Below are positions 1 to 8,615 of a DNA stretch of 33,385 bases, in pieces (the stretch's first letter is position 1; every line of letters begins with the position of its first letter). The DNA lies in NCBI GenBank assembly GCA_051873875.1, contig JBJEFI010000122.1:1-33385 (forward strand). The letters are read 5' to 3'. The stretch is from JBJEFI01 sp051873875 (lineage in GTDB: Bacteria > Bacillota > Bacilli > Bacillales > Bacillaceae_G). The notes beneath the pieces were generated by a model. It was given only the letters and a program-made list of their open reading frames with translations. It did not search any database and had not been told where the DNA came from. A program made the position numbers and the translations under genes.

Positions 1-915
1 ACGAGTAAATTATTTGGAATGGGAGCTTTTAAGAAGAAAAAAAATAATTTGTATCTTTCAGATAAACAACCGCTTACTGTAGGAGGTAAGGTTGCATTAG
101 GAATATCTTATGCTTTCTTAATCTTATGGGCAGTACTGGTAATGTGGCCAATTGCTCAAATCATCATTTCATCTTTTAATGGTGCACAAAGTAATAGGCT
201 TATCCTTGGTGGTGAGTTTGCGTTTTCATGGAAGCACTTTGATTACTTATTTAATAATACGTTGTACTTAAAATGGATGTGGAATACGTTATTCATTAGT
301 ATTACGACTGCGGTTTTAACCGTTTTAATCGTATCTTTCACTGGATATGCATATTCAAGATTCCGATTTAAAGGGAAAAAAGTATCATTAATGACGGTAA
401 TGCTTGTTCAAACAATACCATCCTTCGCTGGGATTGTAGCTTACTTTACAATGTACTCAATCATCTCAGATATAACACCAGTATTTTCTAGACAAATGAT
501 GTTAATTCTCATCTATGCTGGTGGAGGAATTGCGGGTAATACGATTATTTTAAAAGGATATTTAGACTCAATCTCAACAGAATTAGATGATGCGGCTAAA
601 ATTGATGGCTGTTCAAGTATGAAAATATATCGACTTATTATTATGCCTATCGCAAGACCAATGCTTGCAATTATCGCATTATGGTCATTTATCGGACCAT
701 TTATGGATTTCTTATTACCAAAGGTATTGTTAACAAGTGCGGAAGATTATACGTTAGCAGCGGGTCTGTTTACATTAGTAAATGATCAACGTAACTTTAA
801 CGAACCAGCCTTTGCTGCTGGAGCACTTTTAACGGCAATCCCAATTGTATTACTATTTATTATCTTACAAAAGCAGCTAGTGTCAGGACTTTCAAATGGA
901 GCAACAAAAGGATAG
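1..915 (+). CDS. malG: Maltodextrin ABC transporter permease, MalG type (5' end outside window)
   Basis: Integral membrane permease of a carbohydrate ABC importer of the MalG family. The sequence has an N-terminal cytoplasmic stretch, then about six hydrophobic segments beginning near residue 24 (numbered from the Met at 19). The EAA loop that docks on the ATPase is clear: E188-L-D-D-A-A-K-I-D-G197, followed by a conserved proline-rich stretch. The reading frame is open to base 1 (codons for T-S-K-L-F-G precede the Met at 19) and no ribosome-binding site lies before that Met, so the true start is probably just outside the window. The ATPase gene follows after 12 bases, and an amylase homologue, a MalR-type repressor and maltose phosphorylase come next, so maltose/maltodextrin is the likely substrate. 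The binding protein and MalF would be upstream. Family call is firm; substrate is inferred from context. Confidence 0.88.
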   Translation, partial: TSKLFGMGAFKKKKNNLYLSDKQPLTVGGKVALGISYAFLILWAVLVMWPIAQIIISSFNGAQSNRLILGGEFAFSWKHFDYLFNNTLYLKWMWNTLFISITTAVLTVLIVSFTGYAYSRFRFKGKKVSLMTVMLVQTIPSFAGIVAYFTMYSIISDITPVFSRQMMLILIYAGGGIAGNTIILKGYLDSISTELDDAAKIDGCSSMKIYRLIIMPIARPMLAIIALWSFIGPFMDFLLPKVLLTSAEDYTLAAGLFTLVNDQRNFNEPAFAAGALLTAIPIVLLFIILQKQLVSGLSNGATKG

Positions 916-927
916 GAGAGAGTAGAA

Positions 928-2010
928 ATGAAAGTAACATTAAAGAATATAGGAAAGAAATATGAAAGTAGAGAAGATTACACATTAAAAGGTATTGATT
1001 TAGAAATTGAAGATAAAGACTTTTGTGTTATTTTAGGACCTTCTGGTTGTGGAAAAACAACGTTATTACGTATGATTGCTGGACTTAACTCGATTACGGA
1101 AGGCGATTTAATATTCGGTGAAAAAAGAGTAAACAAACTTGCATCAAAAGATAGAGATATCGCAATGGTATTCCAATCATATGCTTTATATCCACACATG
1201 ACAGTATATGATAACATGGCATTCTCACTATCAATGAGAAAAGAAAGAAAGAATGTTATCAATGAACGTGTAATGGAAGCTGCAAAATTACTGCAAATTG
1301 AAAAATATTTATATTCAAAGCCATCTGATATTTCAGGTGGACAAAGACAGCGTGTTGCTTTAGGACGTGCTATCGTTAGAAAACCAAACGTATTCTTAAT
1401 GGATGAGCCATTATCAAACTTAGATGCGAAACTTCGTGAGCATATGCGTGTGGAACTAGTTCGTATTCATAAATCATTAGGTACAACAACAATCTATGTA
1501 ACACATGACCAAGTTGAAGCGATGACAATGGCAACGAAGATCGTTCTTATGAATGATGGAAAGATTCAACAAGTTGGAAAACCATATGAATTTTATGATA
1601 AGCCTCAAAACATGTTTGTAGCTAAATTCATTGGTTCACCAACAATTAATTTAATAAAAGGGAAGATGAATGGAAAGAAATTCGTATCTGAAGACGGTTT
1701 AATTTCCTTAACACCATCAGAGAAAGATTTAGCAGCTTTAGCTAGTTATGATGGAAAAGATGTACATTTAGGAATTCGTTCTGAACGATTTATAAGCGGA
1801 GAAAATGAAGATCAATTTGAATGCACAATTGATGTTGTCGAAGTATTAGGAAAAGAAAAAACATTATTTACGAAGTTAAAGAGTGGAAAAGAGCTTGTCA
1901 TTACAGTGCCTGGACACTACCATTATGAAATGGGAGAAAAACATACATTTGGATTTGACTTAGATGCCTTACATTTCTTTGATACAGAAACAGAGGAAAG
2001 AATAAACTAG
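928..2010 (+). CDS. malK: Sugar ABC transporter ATP-binding protein, MalK/MsmX type
   Basis: Cytoplasmic ATPase that powers the maltodextrin importer. All ABC motifs are present: Walker A GPSGCGKT (residues 37-44), Q-loop in the VFQSYALYP segment near residue 84, signature SGGQ (137-140), Walker B with D159-E160, D-loop SNLDAK, and H-loop His193. The last ~120 residues form the OB-type regulatory domain usual in the MalK/MsmX group, and 360 residues is the normal length. A ribosome-binding site AGGAGAG lies at 913-919, and the gene follows the permease by 12 bases, so the two are cotranscribed. In Bacillus subtilis one such ATPase (MsmX) serves several importers; whether this one is dedicated or shared cannot be told from the window. 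Confidence 0.93.
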   Translation: MKVTLKNIGKKYESREDYTLKGIDLEIEDKDFCVILGPSGCGKTTLLRMIAGLNSITEGDLIFGEKRVNKLASKDRDIAMVFQSYALYPHMTVYDNMAFSLSMRKERKNVINERVMEAAKLLQIEKYLYSKPSDISGGQRQRVALGRAIVRKPNVFLMDEPLSNLDAKLREHMRVELVRIHKSLGTTTIYVTHDQVEAMTMATKIVLMNDGKIQQVGKPYEFYDKPQNMFVAKFIGSPTINLIKGKMNGKKFVSEDGLISLTPSEKDLAALASYDGKDVHLGIRSERFISGENEDQFECTIDVVEVLGKEKTLFTKLKSGKELVITVPGHYHYEMGEKHTFGFDLDALHFFDTETEERIN

Positions 2011-2064
2011 TAGTCTTAAGTCAAGAGTTAGAGTATGTAGCGTTAAAAGAACGATGGATAGTGG

Positions 2065-2104
2065 AACATTTTCTTTGAATGGGATAAACAAGAAAATGTT
2101 TTGC
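2065..2104 (+). terminator. Putative weak terminator of the mal transport operon
   Basis: An 11-bp perfect inverted repeat, AACATTTTCTT (2065-2075) and AAGAAAATGTT (2090-2100), with a 14-base loop and a short T run after it. It lies 55 bases past the ATPase stop codon. The stem is AT-rich, so termination may be leaky. The remaining 2011-2297 sequence shows no convincing gene. Confidence 0.4.
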
Positions 2105-2242
2105 TAGCATATAGAAACAATAACGTATCTTACTGTAAGTTTTTGTAGGAAGGTTCTCTTGAAGTCTCATGCTAGTTACGGTTTTATTCTTCTCTTTACA
2201 AAAGTGCTTCATTTTTAGTCTTACTGTTAGCTGTATGAAGGG

Positions 2243-2270
2243 TTGATATAGTATACTAATAATGTAATAA
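2243..2270 (+). promoter_or_regulatory. Candidate promoter of the amylase homologue
   Basis: TTGATA (2243-2248) and TAATAA (2265-2270) are 16 bases apart, shortly before the ribosome-binding site GGAGG at 2286-2290. A short inverted repeat, GGTTGAT and ATCAACC, brackets the element. The -10 match is modest, so the call is tentative. Confidence 0.35.
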
Positions 2271-2297
2271 AAATCAACCTTTGCAGGAGGGGAAACG

Positions 2298-3836
2298 GTG
2301 ATGGGCAAGAATATTTTAGCACTCTTGCTAGTCCCGTTTCTTCTTTTTTCATGTCTGCCAGTACAAGCAGCAGAAAAAGAAGAACGGACTTGGCAAGATG
2401 AAATCATTTATTATTTAATGATTGATCGTTTTAACAATGGGGACACAAGTAATGATTATGATGTAAATCCAAATGATCCATATGGATACCATGGTGGAGA
2501 TTTAAAGGGGATTATTAGCAAATTGGATTACATTAAAGATTTTGGGTTTACTACTATTTGGATTACACCAGTTGTATCTAATGAAGAAAAAGGATATCAT
2601 GGCTATTGGACAAAAGACTTCTATAAAGTAGATAAGCATTTTGGTACAATGGAAGATATGAAGAAACTCGTAAAAGCAGCACATAAACGAGGATTGAAAG
2701 TTATTGTTGATCAAGAAGTAAATCATGTAGGGGCAACAAATCCTTGGTTAAAAGATGAAGCAAAACGAGATTGGTTTCATGAACAAAAAGAGATTGAAAA
2801 TTCAAATAATCAAACTGAATTGGAAAAGGCTTGGTTAATGAGCTTGCCTGATTTAAATACAGAAAATGAAGAAGTTCAAACGTATCTTTTTGATATGGTA
2901 AAATGGTGGATTACCGAAACAAACATTGATGGTATGCGCCTTAATAGTGTAAAGTATATACCAAAGGATTTTTGGACTAAGCTTACAAAAGAAGTAAAAT
3001 CGATAAAAAAAGATTTCTTCTTAATTGGTGACGTATCATTTGATGACGAAAAGGCAATCGCTTCTTATGAAAGTACAGGAATAGAATCATTTCTTAATTT
3101 TCCATACTATAATGCAATAACAGATGCTTTTGTAAAACCGAATACATCTGCTGGGAATTTATATAATGTGTGGAAAAAAGATCAACAGTATTTTCAAAAT
3201 CCATATGTATTAGGTAATTTCATTGATAATGAGGATGTAGTTCGTTTTTCTCGTCAAGCAAAACTAGCAGGAGAATATCCACCTTCGCGTTTGAAATTAG
3301 CATTGGCCTACTTGTATAGTTCGCCAGGGATTCCCATCGTTTATTATGGAACTGAAATTGCATTAGATGGTGGTGAAACTCCTGATAATCGCCGTTTAAT
3401 GGATTTTAAAACAGATGAAAACTTTTCTAAATATGTGAAGAAGTTAGCGGAAATACGTAAACAATTACCAGCTTTACGATATGGTGACTTTGAAATGCTT
3501 ATAGATAAACAAGGTTTAAGTGTATTTAAGCGAACATATGAAGGAAAATCAGCTGTTATTATTATCAATAACACAACAAAAGACCAAACTATTCATTTAA
3601 CCAATGAGCAGCTAGCAGAAAACAAAGAATTGCGTGGCTTACTTGAAGATGATATTATTCGTTCTACTAAAGATGGCTATGATGTTTTTGTTCAAAGAGA
3701 AAAAGCAAATATTTATTCTTTAAATGAACGTACTGGAATTAATAAAGGATTTGTTGCTGCTGTAATTGCAGTATATTGTTCATTTATGGTATTCTTATTC
3801 CTTCTATGGAAACGTGGAAAAAAGAAAGTTAGCTAA
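2298..3836 (+). CDS. Membrane-anchored GH13 alpha-amylase homologue with altered catalytic residues
   Basis: A secreted GH13-fold protein of 512 residues. It has an N-terminal signal peptide (cleavage near VQA-A, residue ~25), a full catalytic barrel and a C-terminal hydrophobic helix followed by a basic tail (W-K-R-G-K-K-K), so it should sit on the outer face of the membrane. Region I is kept (D138...N142-H143), as are YHGGD, YHGYW and LPDLN. The usual nucleophile Asp of region II is Asn216 (GMRLNSVKY), the following His is Tyr220, the acid/base Glu of region III is Asp245 (LIGDVS), and the region IV His is Glu312, although Asp313 is kept. Active homologues have D, H, E and H here. The frame is intact, so a binding or sensing pseudoenzyme is likely, but residual activity cannot be excluded. 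The start is GTG 2298; ATG 2301 is an equal alternative behind the same ribosome-binding site. Confidence 0.88.
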   Translation: MMGKNILALLLVPFLLFSCLPVQAAEKEERTWQDEIIYYLMIDRFNNGDTSNDYDVNPNDPYGYHGGDLKGIISKLDYIKDFGFTTIWITPVVSNEEKGYHGYWTKDFYKVDKHFGTMEDMKKLVKAAHKRGLKVIVDQEVNHVGATNPWLKDEAKRDWFHEQKEIENSNNQTELEKAWLMSLPDLNTENEEVQTYLFDMVKWWITETNIDGMRLNSVKYIPKDFWTKLTKEVKSIKKDFFLIGDVSFDDEKAIASYESTGIESFLNFPYYNAITDAFVKPNTSAGNLYNVWKKDQQYFQNPYVLGNFIDNEDVVRFSRQAKLAGEYPPSRLKLALAYLYSSPGIPIVYYGTEIALDGGETPDNRRLMDFKTDENFSKYVKKLAEIRKQLPALRYGDFEMLIDKQGLSVFKRTYEGKSAVIIINNTTKDQTIHLTNEQLAENKELRGLLEDDIIRSTKDGYDVFVQREKANIYSLNERTGINKGFVAAVIAVYCSFMVFLFLLWKRGKKKVS

Positions 3837-3909
3837 GATGGAAAAGAATTTATTTAGCGTTTAAAATCAAGCGCATATAAAGATTCACAAAAAGGAGAGG
3901 GTGGTGTAA

Positions 3910-4923
3910 ATGGCAGTTACAATTAAAGATGTAGCAAAGAAGGCAGACGTAGCACCATCAACAGTGTCTAGGGTTATTGCAGATAGTCCCAGAATAAGTG
4001 AAAAAACGAAGAAAAAAGTTAGAAAAGTAATGGACGAATTAGGTTATCATCCAAACTTAATTGCTCGTAGTTTAGCAAATCGCTCGACAAAAGCAATTGG
4101 GATTATTATGCCTTCATCAGCAAGTAAAGCGTTCCAAAATCCATTTTTCCCAGAAGTTATTAGAGGAATTAGTTCATGTGCTCACACAAAAGAATATTCC
4201 TTGTATATGTCTACTGGTGAAAGTGAAGAGGAAATTTTGGAAGGCGTTAAAAAAATGGTACAAGGTCAACGTGTAGATGGTATTATTTTACTGTATTCAC
4301 GACTGAATGATCCTGTTGTAAGCTATTTATTAGAATTAGAATTTCCATTTGTATTAGTAGGAAAACCGTATAAGGATAATGACAAATATACATACGTGGA
4401 TAATGATAACTATGGTGCAGCAAGAGAAGTAACGAACTACTTGCTAAGCTTAGGTCATAAACGTATTGGATTCATTGGTGGTAATAAGCGATTACTTGTA
4501 ACAGAAGATCGTTTCTTAGGTTATCAAGATGCATTAAAGTTAAGTGATGTCCCATTTTGTTCAGATTATGTCAAATTCATGGACTTTAACATTGAATCGG
4601 GAAGAAAAGCAGTTTTTGAAATGATGAGTTTAGAAGTAAAGCCAACTGCTATTGTCGTAACAGATGATATTCTTGCATTAGGTGTTTTAAGTTATCTTGA
4701 TGAAATAGGCATAAATGTCCCAAATGACGTTTCCATTATTAGCTTTAACAATTTATTTTTATCTGAAATGTCAACACCACCATTAACAACAGTAGATGTT
4801 AATACTTATACGCTTGGTAGTGAAGCTACCCATTCGTTAATTGAATTAATTGAGAAACAACGCATGACTCCAAAGAGTATCGTTGTACCGTATAAATTAA
4901 TTCATCGTGGAACATGTAAATAA
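3910..4923 (+). CDS. malR: LacI-family transcriptional repressor, MalR type
   Basis: A 337-residue LacI-family regulator. The N-terminal helix-turn-helix (residues ~4-50, TIKDVAKKADVAPSTVSRV) and the hinge helix with ARSLA precede a periplasmic-binding-protein-like effector domain. The start has a strong site, AAAGGAGAGGG, 8-10 bases before ATG 3910. The gene lies between the amylase homologue and maltose phosphorylase. A MalR-like operator (5031-5044) overlaps the -35 of the phosphorylase promoter, and the effector is therefore probably maltose or a maltodextrin. A strong terminator follows. The family is certain; the target set is inferred from position and from the operator. Confidence 0.9.
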   Translation: MAVTIKDVAKKADVAPSTVSRVIADSPRISEKTKKKVRKVMDELGYHPNLIARSLANRSTKAIGIIMPSSASKAFQNPFFPEVIRGISSCAHTKEYSLYMSTGESEEEILEGVKKMVQGQRVDGIILLYSRLNDPVVSYLLELEFPFVLVGKPYKDNDKYTYVDNDNYGAAREVTNYLLSLGHKRIGFIGGNKRLLVTEDRFLGYQDALKLSDVPFCSDYVKFMDFNIESGRKAVFEMMSLEVKPTAIVVTDDILALGVLSYLDEIGINVPNDVSIISFNNLFLSEMSTPPLTTVDVNTYTLGSEATHSLIELIEKQRMTPKSIVVPYKLIHRGTCK

Positions 4924-4940
4924 TATATTCTTCGATCACT

Positions 4941-4997
4941 AGCTACCTTTTTATATCTATATTGAAAAGGGTTAGATATAAAAAGGTAGCTGTTTTT
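4941..4997 (+). terminator. Strong intrinsic terminator after malR
   Basis: A perfect 18-bp stem: AGCTACCTTTTTATATCT (4941-4958) pairs with 4974-4991, across a 15-base loop, followed by TTTTTT. It separates malR from the phosphorylase promoter. Confidence 0.92.
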
Positions 4998-5030
4998 TAA
5001 AAGACACTTATAAAAATTTTTTCTTTTTTG

Positions 5031-5044
5031 TGCAATCGGTTGCG
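5031..5044 (+). promoter_or_regulatory. MalR-like operator
   Basis: TGCAATCGGTTGCG fits the LacI/MalR palindrome GCAANCGNTTGC with a central CG. It overlaps the -35 hexamer of the maltose phosphorylase promoter, so bound repressor would block RNA polymerase. The repressor gene is immediately upstream. Confidence 0.7.
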
Positions 5045-5068
5045 TTAATGACAGATATTATATACAAT
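5040..5068 (+). promoter_or_regulatory. Sigma-A promoter of maltose phosphorylase
   Basis: TTGCGT (5040-5045), a 17-base spacer and TACAAT (5063-5068). Transcription would start near 5075 and leave a leader of about 90 bases before the coding start at 5165. Confidence 0.7.
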
Positions 5069-5072
5069 GGGG

Positions 5073-5086
5073 TGTAAGCACTTACT
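5073..5086 (+). promoter_or_regulatory. cre-like site at the transcription start
   Basis: TGTAAGCACTTACT resembles the CcpA site TGTAANCGNTTACA, with two mismatches, one of them in the central CG. Its place over the predicted start site fits carbon catabolite repression of the phosphorylase. The call is tentative because of the central mismatch. Confidence 0.45.
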
Positions 5087-5164
5087 TTATTTTGAAAGAA
5101 CAATAATAGATATGCAATAAATGAATATGTACTGAAATTATAAATAAGAGGATAGGTGAATTAA

Positions 5165-7474
5165 ATGAAACGATTATTCCAGATTGATGAGTGGAAAGTT
5201 ATTGAAACTGAATTACATAAAGAAGATTTTCGTTTAGCTGAAAGTATGGTAAGCCTTGGAAATGGGCACATGGGAATGCGTGGGAACTTTGAAGAGCACT
5301 ATTCAGGTGATTTTCATCGTGGTTCTTATGTTGCAGGAGTATGGTTTCCAGATAAAACGCGTGTTGGTTGGTGGAAAAACGGCTATCCGAATTATTTTGG
5401 AAAGGTAATTAATGCGACTAATTTTATTGGTGTGAATGTATTTGTTGATGGAGAAGAGGTTGACTTATACACAGCAGACGTAGTGGACTATTATCGTGAA
5501 TTAGATATGCAACATGGTGTGTTAACTCGTAGGTTTACTGTTCGTCATGGTGAAAAGGAAACAGCATTTAAGGTTGTTCGCTTCTTATCTGTCGCTAAAA
5601 AAGAGCTAGCGGTTGTCCAATATAGTGCAACACCAAAAAACTATGATGGTACAATTACATTCGTTCCTTATTTAGATGGAGATGTTCGTAACGAGGATTC
5701 TAACTATGAAGAAGATTTCTGGGTGGAAATAAGCAAAGAAGTTTCTAATTATAAAGGTCATATCGTAATGAAAACAAAGGATAATCCATTCGGTACACCA
5801 ACATTCCAAGTAGCTACAACGATGCAAGTTGTTGTAGATGGAAATGTTAAATCTGTTTCTCATGAAGAAAAACATGAATATGTGTCAAATACAATTGAAT
5901 TAGAGGCAAAACAACAAGAAACAGTAACATTGACAAAATATGTAGCAGTAACAACAGATCGTGATTATGCTGCATCAACGTTAGTGGAAAAAGGAAAGTG
6001 CTTATTAGCACAAGCATTAGAAAGTGGATTTGATTGCTTATTAACAGAACATCGCAAAGGTTGGTTAAAACGTTGGAAAATTGCAGATGTTGAAATTAAA
6101 GGTGACCCGAAAGCACAACAAGGTATCCGTTTTAATTTATTCCAATTATTTGCAACATACTATGGAGAAGATGCTCGCTTAAACATCGGTCCAAAAGGAT
6201 TCACTGGAGAGAAATATGGTGGTGCTACATATTGGGATACAGAGGCATATGCATTACCACTATATTTATCAACAGCAGATGCAGAAGTAGCTCGTAACCT
6301 TTGTGTGTATCGTCACAATCAATTAGAGCAAGCATATCATAATGCTCGTCAACAAGGATTAGCAGGCGCACTATATCCAATGGTAACATTTACAGGGGTA
6401 GAATGTCATAATGAATGGGAAATCACCTTTGAAGAAATTCATCGTAACGGTGCCATTGCATATGGTATTTACAATTACGTAAATTACACAGGTGATAAAG
6501 AATATTTACATACATATGGTATTGATGTATTAGTTGGTATTTCTCGTTTCTGGGCAGATCGCGTACACTATAATAAACGTAAAGATGTATATATGATGCA
6601 TGGTGTAACTGGACCAAATGAATATGAAAATAACGTAAATAACAACTGGTATACAAATAAAATGGCTTGCTGGACATTAGAATATACATTAGAAGTAATT
6701 AACTATTTAAAAGAAACAGCAAATGATAAACGTGTTACGGAGTTAAAAGTAACAATGGATGAAATGGCAAAATGGCAAGAAATTATAGCAAAAATGTATT
6801 ATCCATATGATGAAGAATTAGGTGTCTTTGTTCAACACGATACATTTATGGATAAAGAGTTAATGCCTGTAAGTGAGTTACGCCAAGAAGACCGTCCATT
6901 AAATCAAAAATGGTCTTGGGATAAAATTTTACGTAGTTGTTTTATTAAACAAGCGGATGTCCTACAAGGGATTTACTTCTTTAATGATCGTTTTACAATG
7001 GATGAAAAACGTCGTAACTTTGAATTTTATGAGCCAATGACTGTTCATGAATCTAGTTTATCTCCATGTATCCACTCTATTTTAGCAGCGGAACTAGGCA
7101 TGGAAGAAAAGGCGGTTGAAATGTATGAGCGTACAGCGCGTCTTGACCTTGATAACTACAACAATGATACAGAGGATGGCTTACATATTACAAGTATGAC
7201 AGGTTCTTGGTTAGCAATTGTTCAAGGATTTGCCGGTATGCGTACGTATAATGAAACATTATCGTTTGCACCGTTCATTCCAAAAGGTTGGGATGGTTAT
7301 TCATTCAAAATTGTCTTCCGCGGTCATCAATTAACAATTGCAGTAAATAAAGCGGAAGTGACTATTTCACAAACAGGTGGAAAAGAGTTAAAAATTGAAT
7401 TATTTGGCGCAGAAGTAACAGTTCCAGATAACTGTTCTGTCTCTATGGATATGAAAGAAGAGTTAGCAAGCTAG
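5165..7474 (+). CDS. malP: Maltose phosphorylase (GH65)
   Basis: A cytoplasmic GH65 phosphorylase, 769 residues, that splits maltose with inorganic phosphate into glucose and beta-glucose 1-phosphate. It is collinear over its whole length with B. subtilis YvdK/MalP as I recall it, including the FPDKTRVGWWKNG segment near the start and MTVHESSLSP. The catalytic acid lies in GVTGPNEYENNV as Glu486, corresponding to Glu487 of the Lactobacillus brevis enzyme. The start ATG 5165 follows AGGATAGGTG. The gene has its own regulated promoter and its own terminator. The partner beta-phosphoglucomutase is not in this window. Trehalose or kojibiose phosphorylases are related alternatives, but the mal context favours maltose. 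Confidence 0.93.
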   Translation: MKRLFQIDEWKVIETELHKEDFRLAESMVSLGNGHMGMRGNFEEHYSGDFHRGSYVAGVWFPDKTRVGWWKNGYPNYFGKVINATNFIGVNVFVDGEEVDLYTADVVDYYRELDMQHGVLTRRFTVRHGEKETAFKVVRFLSVAKKELAVVQYSATPKNYDGTITFVPYLDGDVRNEDSNYEEDFWVEISKEVSNYKGHIVMKTKDNPFGTPTFQVATTMQVVVDGNVKSVSHEEKHEYVSNTIELEAKQQETVTLTKYVAVTTDRDYAASTLVEKGKCLLAQALESGFDCLLTEHRKGWLKRWKIADVEIKGDPKAQQGIRFNLFQLFATYYGEDARLNIGPKGFTGEKYGGATYWDTEAYALPLYLSTADAEVARNLCVYRHNQLEQAYHNARQQGLAGALYPMVTFTGVECHNEWEITFEEIHRNGAIAYGIYNYVNYTGDKEYLHTYGIDVLVGISRFWADRVHYNKRKDVYMMHGVTGPNEYENNVNNNWYTNKMACWTLEYTLEVINYLKETANDKRVTELKVTMDEMAKWQEIIAKMYYPYDEELGVFVQHDTFMDKELMPVSELRQEDRPLNQKWSWDKILRSCFIKQADVLQGIYFFNDRFTMDEKRRNFEFYEPMTVHESSLSPCIHSILAAELGMEEKAVEMYERTARLDLDNYNNDTEDGLHITSMTGSWLAIVQGFAGMRTYNETLSFAPFIPKGWDGYSFKIVFRGHQLTIAVNKAEVTISQTGGKELKIELFGAEVTVPDNCSVSMDMKEELAS

Positions 7475-7481
7475 TAAAGTG

Positions 7482-7507
7482 AAACTCCCAATAATGGGAG
7501 TTTTTCT
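7482..7507 (+). terminator. Intrinsic terminator after malP
   Basis: AAACTCCCA (7482-7490) pairs with TGGGAGTTT (7495-7503) across a 4-base loop, followed by a T run. Confidence 0.88.
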
Positions 7508-7663
7508 TTACCTTTCAATAGAGTGAAGGCATATCGCTGTTTGGTTTAAATGAAGAAGGAAAATCTGGATGGAGTAAAATTATTATTCTTTTATTTAAAC
7601 AGTTATCAATTGGTTGGCAAATAAGATTAACAATTATTTTTAGAAAAGGAAGGGAATCGATAG

Positions 7664-8500
7664 ATGGAAAAACAATTACAGATTTTTCAAATGGAAATGC
7701 CCCAATTAAATAGAGCAAAAACGATTCGTGTGTTTTTGCCAAAGGATTATGAGCAACATATAGAAAAACGTTATGGTGTTCTTTATATGCATGATGGTCA
7801 GAACCTTTTTGATATAGAAACAGCTGGGTATGGAGCGAGTTGGGAAGTTGGAGAAACGCTAAATAAGCTCCAAGATAACAAAGAGATAGATGGTTATATT
7901 GTTGTTGGAATGGATAATAACAACGATGATCCAGAAGAAAAGCGTCGTTTAGATGAGTATTCGCCATGGGAAAATAGACAGTTAAAACAACAAATAGATT
8001 GGGAGCCACCAATTTCAAAAGTTGCTGGTGGAGAAGGAGCTCAATATGTTGATTTTATCGTTCAAACGTTAAAGCCTTATATAGATGCAACCTATCGAAC
8101 AAAAGCAGACAGAACCCATACAATCATAGCTGGAAGCTCAATGGGTGGATTTATATCCTTATATGCAGCATTTAAATATCCGGAAGTGTTCTCAAAAGTT
8201 GGTTCTTTTTCGACGGCAATTTGGTTTGAAAAGGAACAATTATTTCATTTTATAAAAGAAAACTTTGGGACATTGCCACTTCGTATTTACATGGATATTG
8301 GCACAAAAGAAGTAACAGGTCCTGAAGGAAGAAATTTTGAAAGTGTTTATTTAAATGATTCAATGGCATTAGAGCAATTGTTAAAAGGGCTAGGCCAACC
8401 AAAGGAGCAATTGCTTCATGTTATTGAAGAAGGTGCTACTCATTATGAAACGGCATGGGCTAGAAGATTCCCAGATTTTATTCGATGGATTCAACAATAA
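7664..8500 (+). CDS. Alpha/beta hydrolase, esterase D / enterochelin esterase-like family
   Basis: A cytoplasmic serine hydrolase of 278 residues in the putative-esterase family (PF00756). The YMHDGQNLFD segment near residues 45-54 and the nucleophile elbow G157-S-S-M-G-G162 (Ser159) are typical. Asp211 (MDIGTKE) and His260 (GATHYETAW) are the likely rest of the triad. There is no signal peptide. The ribosome-binding site is AAGGAAGGG, 10 bases before ATG 7664. It stands alone between two terminators, so it is a single-gene unit. The substrate is unknown; acyl esters or acylated sugars are possible given the sugar-rich surroundings, but this is not shown by the sequence. Confidence 0.85.
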   Translation: MEKQLQIFQMEMPQLNRAKTIRVFLPKDYEQHIEKRYGVLYMHDGQNLFDIETAGYGASWEVGETLNKLQDNKEIDGYIVVGMDNNNDDPEEKRRLDEYSPWENRQLKQQIDWEPPISKVAGGEGAQYVDFIVQTLKPYIDATYRTKADRTHTIIAGSSMGGFISLYAAFKYPEVFSKVGSFSTAIWFEKEQLFHFIKENFGTLPLRIYMDIGTKEVTGPEGRNFESVYLNDSMALEQLLKGLGQPKEQLLHVIEEGATHYETAWARRFPDFIRWIQQ

Positions 8501-8502
8501 GC

Positions 8503-8537
8503 AAAAAGGCTATACATGAATGTGTATAGCCTTTTTT
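8503..8537 (+). terminator. Intrinsic terminator after the esterase
   Basis: AAAAAGGCTATACA (8503-8516) pairs with TGTATAGCCTTTTT (8523-8536), a 14-bp stem followed by further T. Confidence 0.92.
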
Positions 8538-8615
8538 GATAGAGAGTAGAAGATTGCATAAAGTTCTTTAAACAGATACAATACATGAATACTAAAGGAT
8601 AAATGAGGTTCATAC

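Noticed and set aside
2021..2407. 128-codon frame on the minus strand before and over the amylase start
   Set aside because: It overlaps the signal-peptide region of a well-supported gene, shows no ribosome-binding site or family features, and its composition is unlike a real protein.
7515..8018. 167-codon minus-strand frame over the esterase start
   Set aside because: It is antisense to a clear hydrolase and has a low-quality His/Leu/Tyr-rich translation; the plus-strand gene explains the region.
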